From NCBI GenBank assembly GCA_029571005.1, contig JAKPTG010000030.1, positions 1 through 33,135 of the forward strand: a DNA stretch of 33,135 nt, in the 5' to 3' direction. This DNA comes from Candidatus Fermentibacterota bacterium. GTDB lineage: Bacteria; Fermentibacterota; Fermentibacteria; Fermentibacterales; JCC-6. A model generated the notes under the pieces. That model ran no database searches. It was given only the letters and a program-made list of their open reading frames with translations, and was not told the DNA's origin. How positions within the stretch are numbered: the first letter of the stretch is position 1; every line of letters starts with the position of its first letter. Below, piece by piece: positions 32,776 through 33,135 of the stretch. Position numbers and translations under genes: made by a program.

Positions 32776-33135
32776 TCGTAGGGTGAGATAGCCCTGAGCT
32801 TCTCCACTATCCCCGTGAGGGCCTCCAGGGCGTAGTCCACCTCCTCAACGGTGTTGTACCTTCCCAGGCTGAACCGCACGGCGCTGTTGGCCAGGTTGTG
32901 GTCCAGCCCCATCGCCATGAGAACGTGGCTGGGATTCTTGCCCCCGGTGCTGCAGGCGGACCCCGAGGAGGCGTAGATCCCCCGGAGGTCCAGCAGGGTC
33001 AGCACCGCTTCGCTCTCGATGCCGCGGAATATCACGGTGGAGGTGTTGGGCAGACGCGGAGAGGATCCGGCCATGATCATCGCCCCGGGGCACCTTTCCA
33101 GCACACCCCTCTCGAACCTGGCCAGCATCGAGCCC
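32772..33135 (-). CDS. Cysteine desulfurase (NifS/IscS family), C-terminal part
   Basis: The frame is open to the window edge, so only the last ~121 residues are seen; the real gene starts outside. The catalytic Cys loop SSGSACSTGGKNPSHVL is intact, preceded by NTSTVIFRGIESEAVLTLLD and followed by VRFSLGRYNTVEEVD, typical of class-V aminotransferase-fold desulfurases. These take sulfur from cysteine to form a persulfide for Fe-S clusters and tRNA thiolation (family knowledge). Whether it is IscS-, NifS- or SufS-like cannot be decided from this portion, although the SGSACS loop favours the NifS/IscS group. Confidence 0.92.
   Translation of the reverse strand, partial: GSMLARFERGVLERCPGAMIMAGSSPRLPNTSTVIFRGIESEAVLTLLDLRGIYASSGSACSTGGKNPSHVLMAMGLDHNLANSAVRFSLGRYNTVEEVDYALEALTGIVEKLRAISPYD

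Overview
The window is a GC-rich bacterial chromosome segment of about 33 kb. It has mixed coding strands, several tight operons with 1-4 nt overlaps, two tRNA genes and one AT-rich foreign patch. Several genes resemble those of uncultured FCB-superphylum bacteria (Fibrobacterota-Chlorobi-Bacteroidota relatives, for example Fermentibacteria-like lineages). These are a PorV/PorQ-like outer-membrane protein, large secreted proteins ending in FlgD-like/type-A sorting domains with an NP(W/Y) motif, a TonB-dependent receptor with a carboxypeptidase-regulatory N-terminus, and a single-chain SecDF. The lineage is inferred from gene content; there is no rRNA gene here.

Layout. 1-372: start of a nucleotide-sugar dehydrogenase (minus strand, cut by the window edge). 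373-1199: a gene-poor gap ending in a ~380-bp internally deleted insertion sequence whose coding remnant resembles the N-terminus of an IS1380-type transposase. 1198-5279 (minus): lexA, then HAD phosphatase, metallophosphoesterase and ABC-F ATPase, the last three with overlapping ends; lexA has a recognisable SOS-like box. 5360-5803: secreted repeat protein. 5865-9049 (plus): an operon of a ComEA-like HhH plus ComEC-like metallo-beta-lactamase fusion, two sugar-type ABC permeases and a small exported protein. 9089-10006: PorV/PorQ-like protein. 10055-10131: initiator tRNA with promoter and terminator. 10460-16205 (minus): a three-gene overlapping operon of exported proteins; the first-transcribed protein looks like a peptidase-M30-type domain that has lost its zinc site. 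16916-20606 (plus): TonB-dependent receptor and beta-propeller lipoprotein. 20590-21672 (minus): S41-peptidase-like lipoprotein.

21738-26172 is an accessory zone. It holds a second decayed 5' end of the same IS family, an RNase J-like metallo-hydrolase with three small hypothetical genes, the in-frame C-terminal relic of an IS3-family transposase, and an AT-rich PD-(D/E)XK nuclease-like gene split by a 30/31-bp tandem repeat. The zone ends at a tRNA-Arg(ACG) gene. 26302-33135 returns to core-like content: lipoprotein, membrane protein, hypothetical proteins, secDF with terminator hairpins, an outer-membrane-like protein and the C-terminus of a cysteine desulfurase.

The most interesting candidates are the repeat-disrupted nuclease gene (decayed or phase-variable), the pair of related IS remnants, the apparently inactive M30-like and S41-like exported proteins, and the HhH-MBL fusion in an operon with sugar permeases. 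No CRISPR array or complete mobile element was seen.
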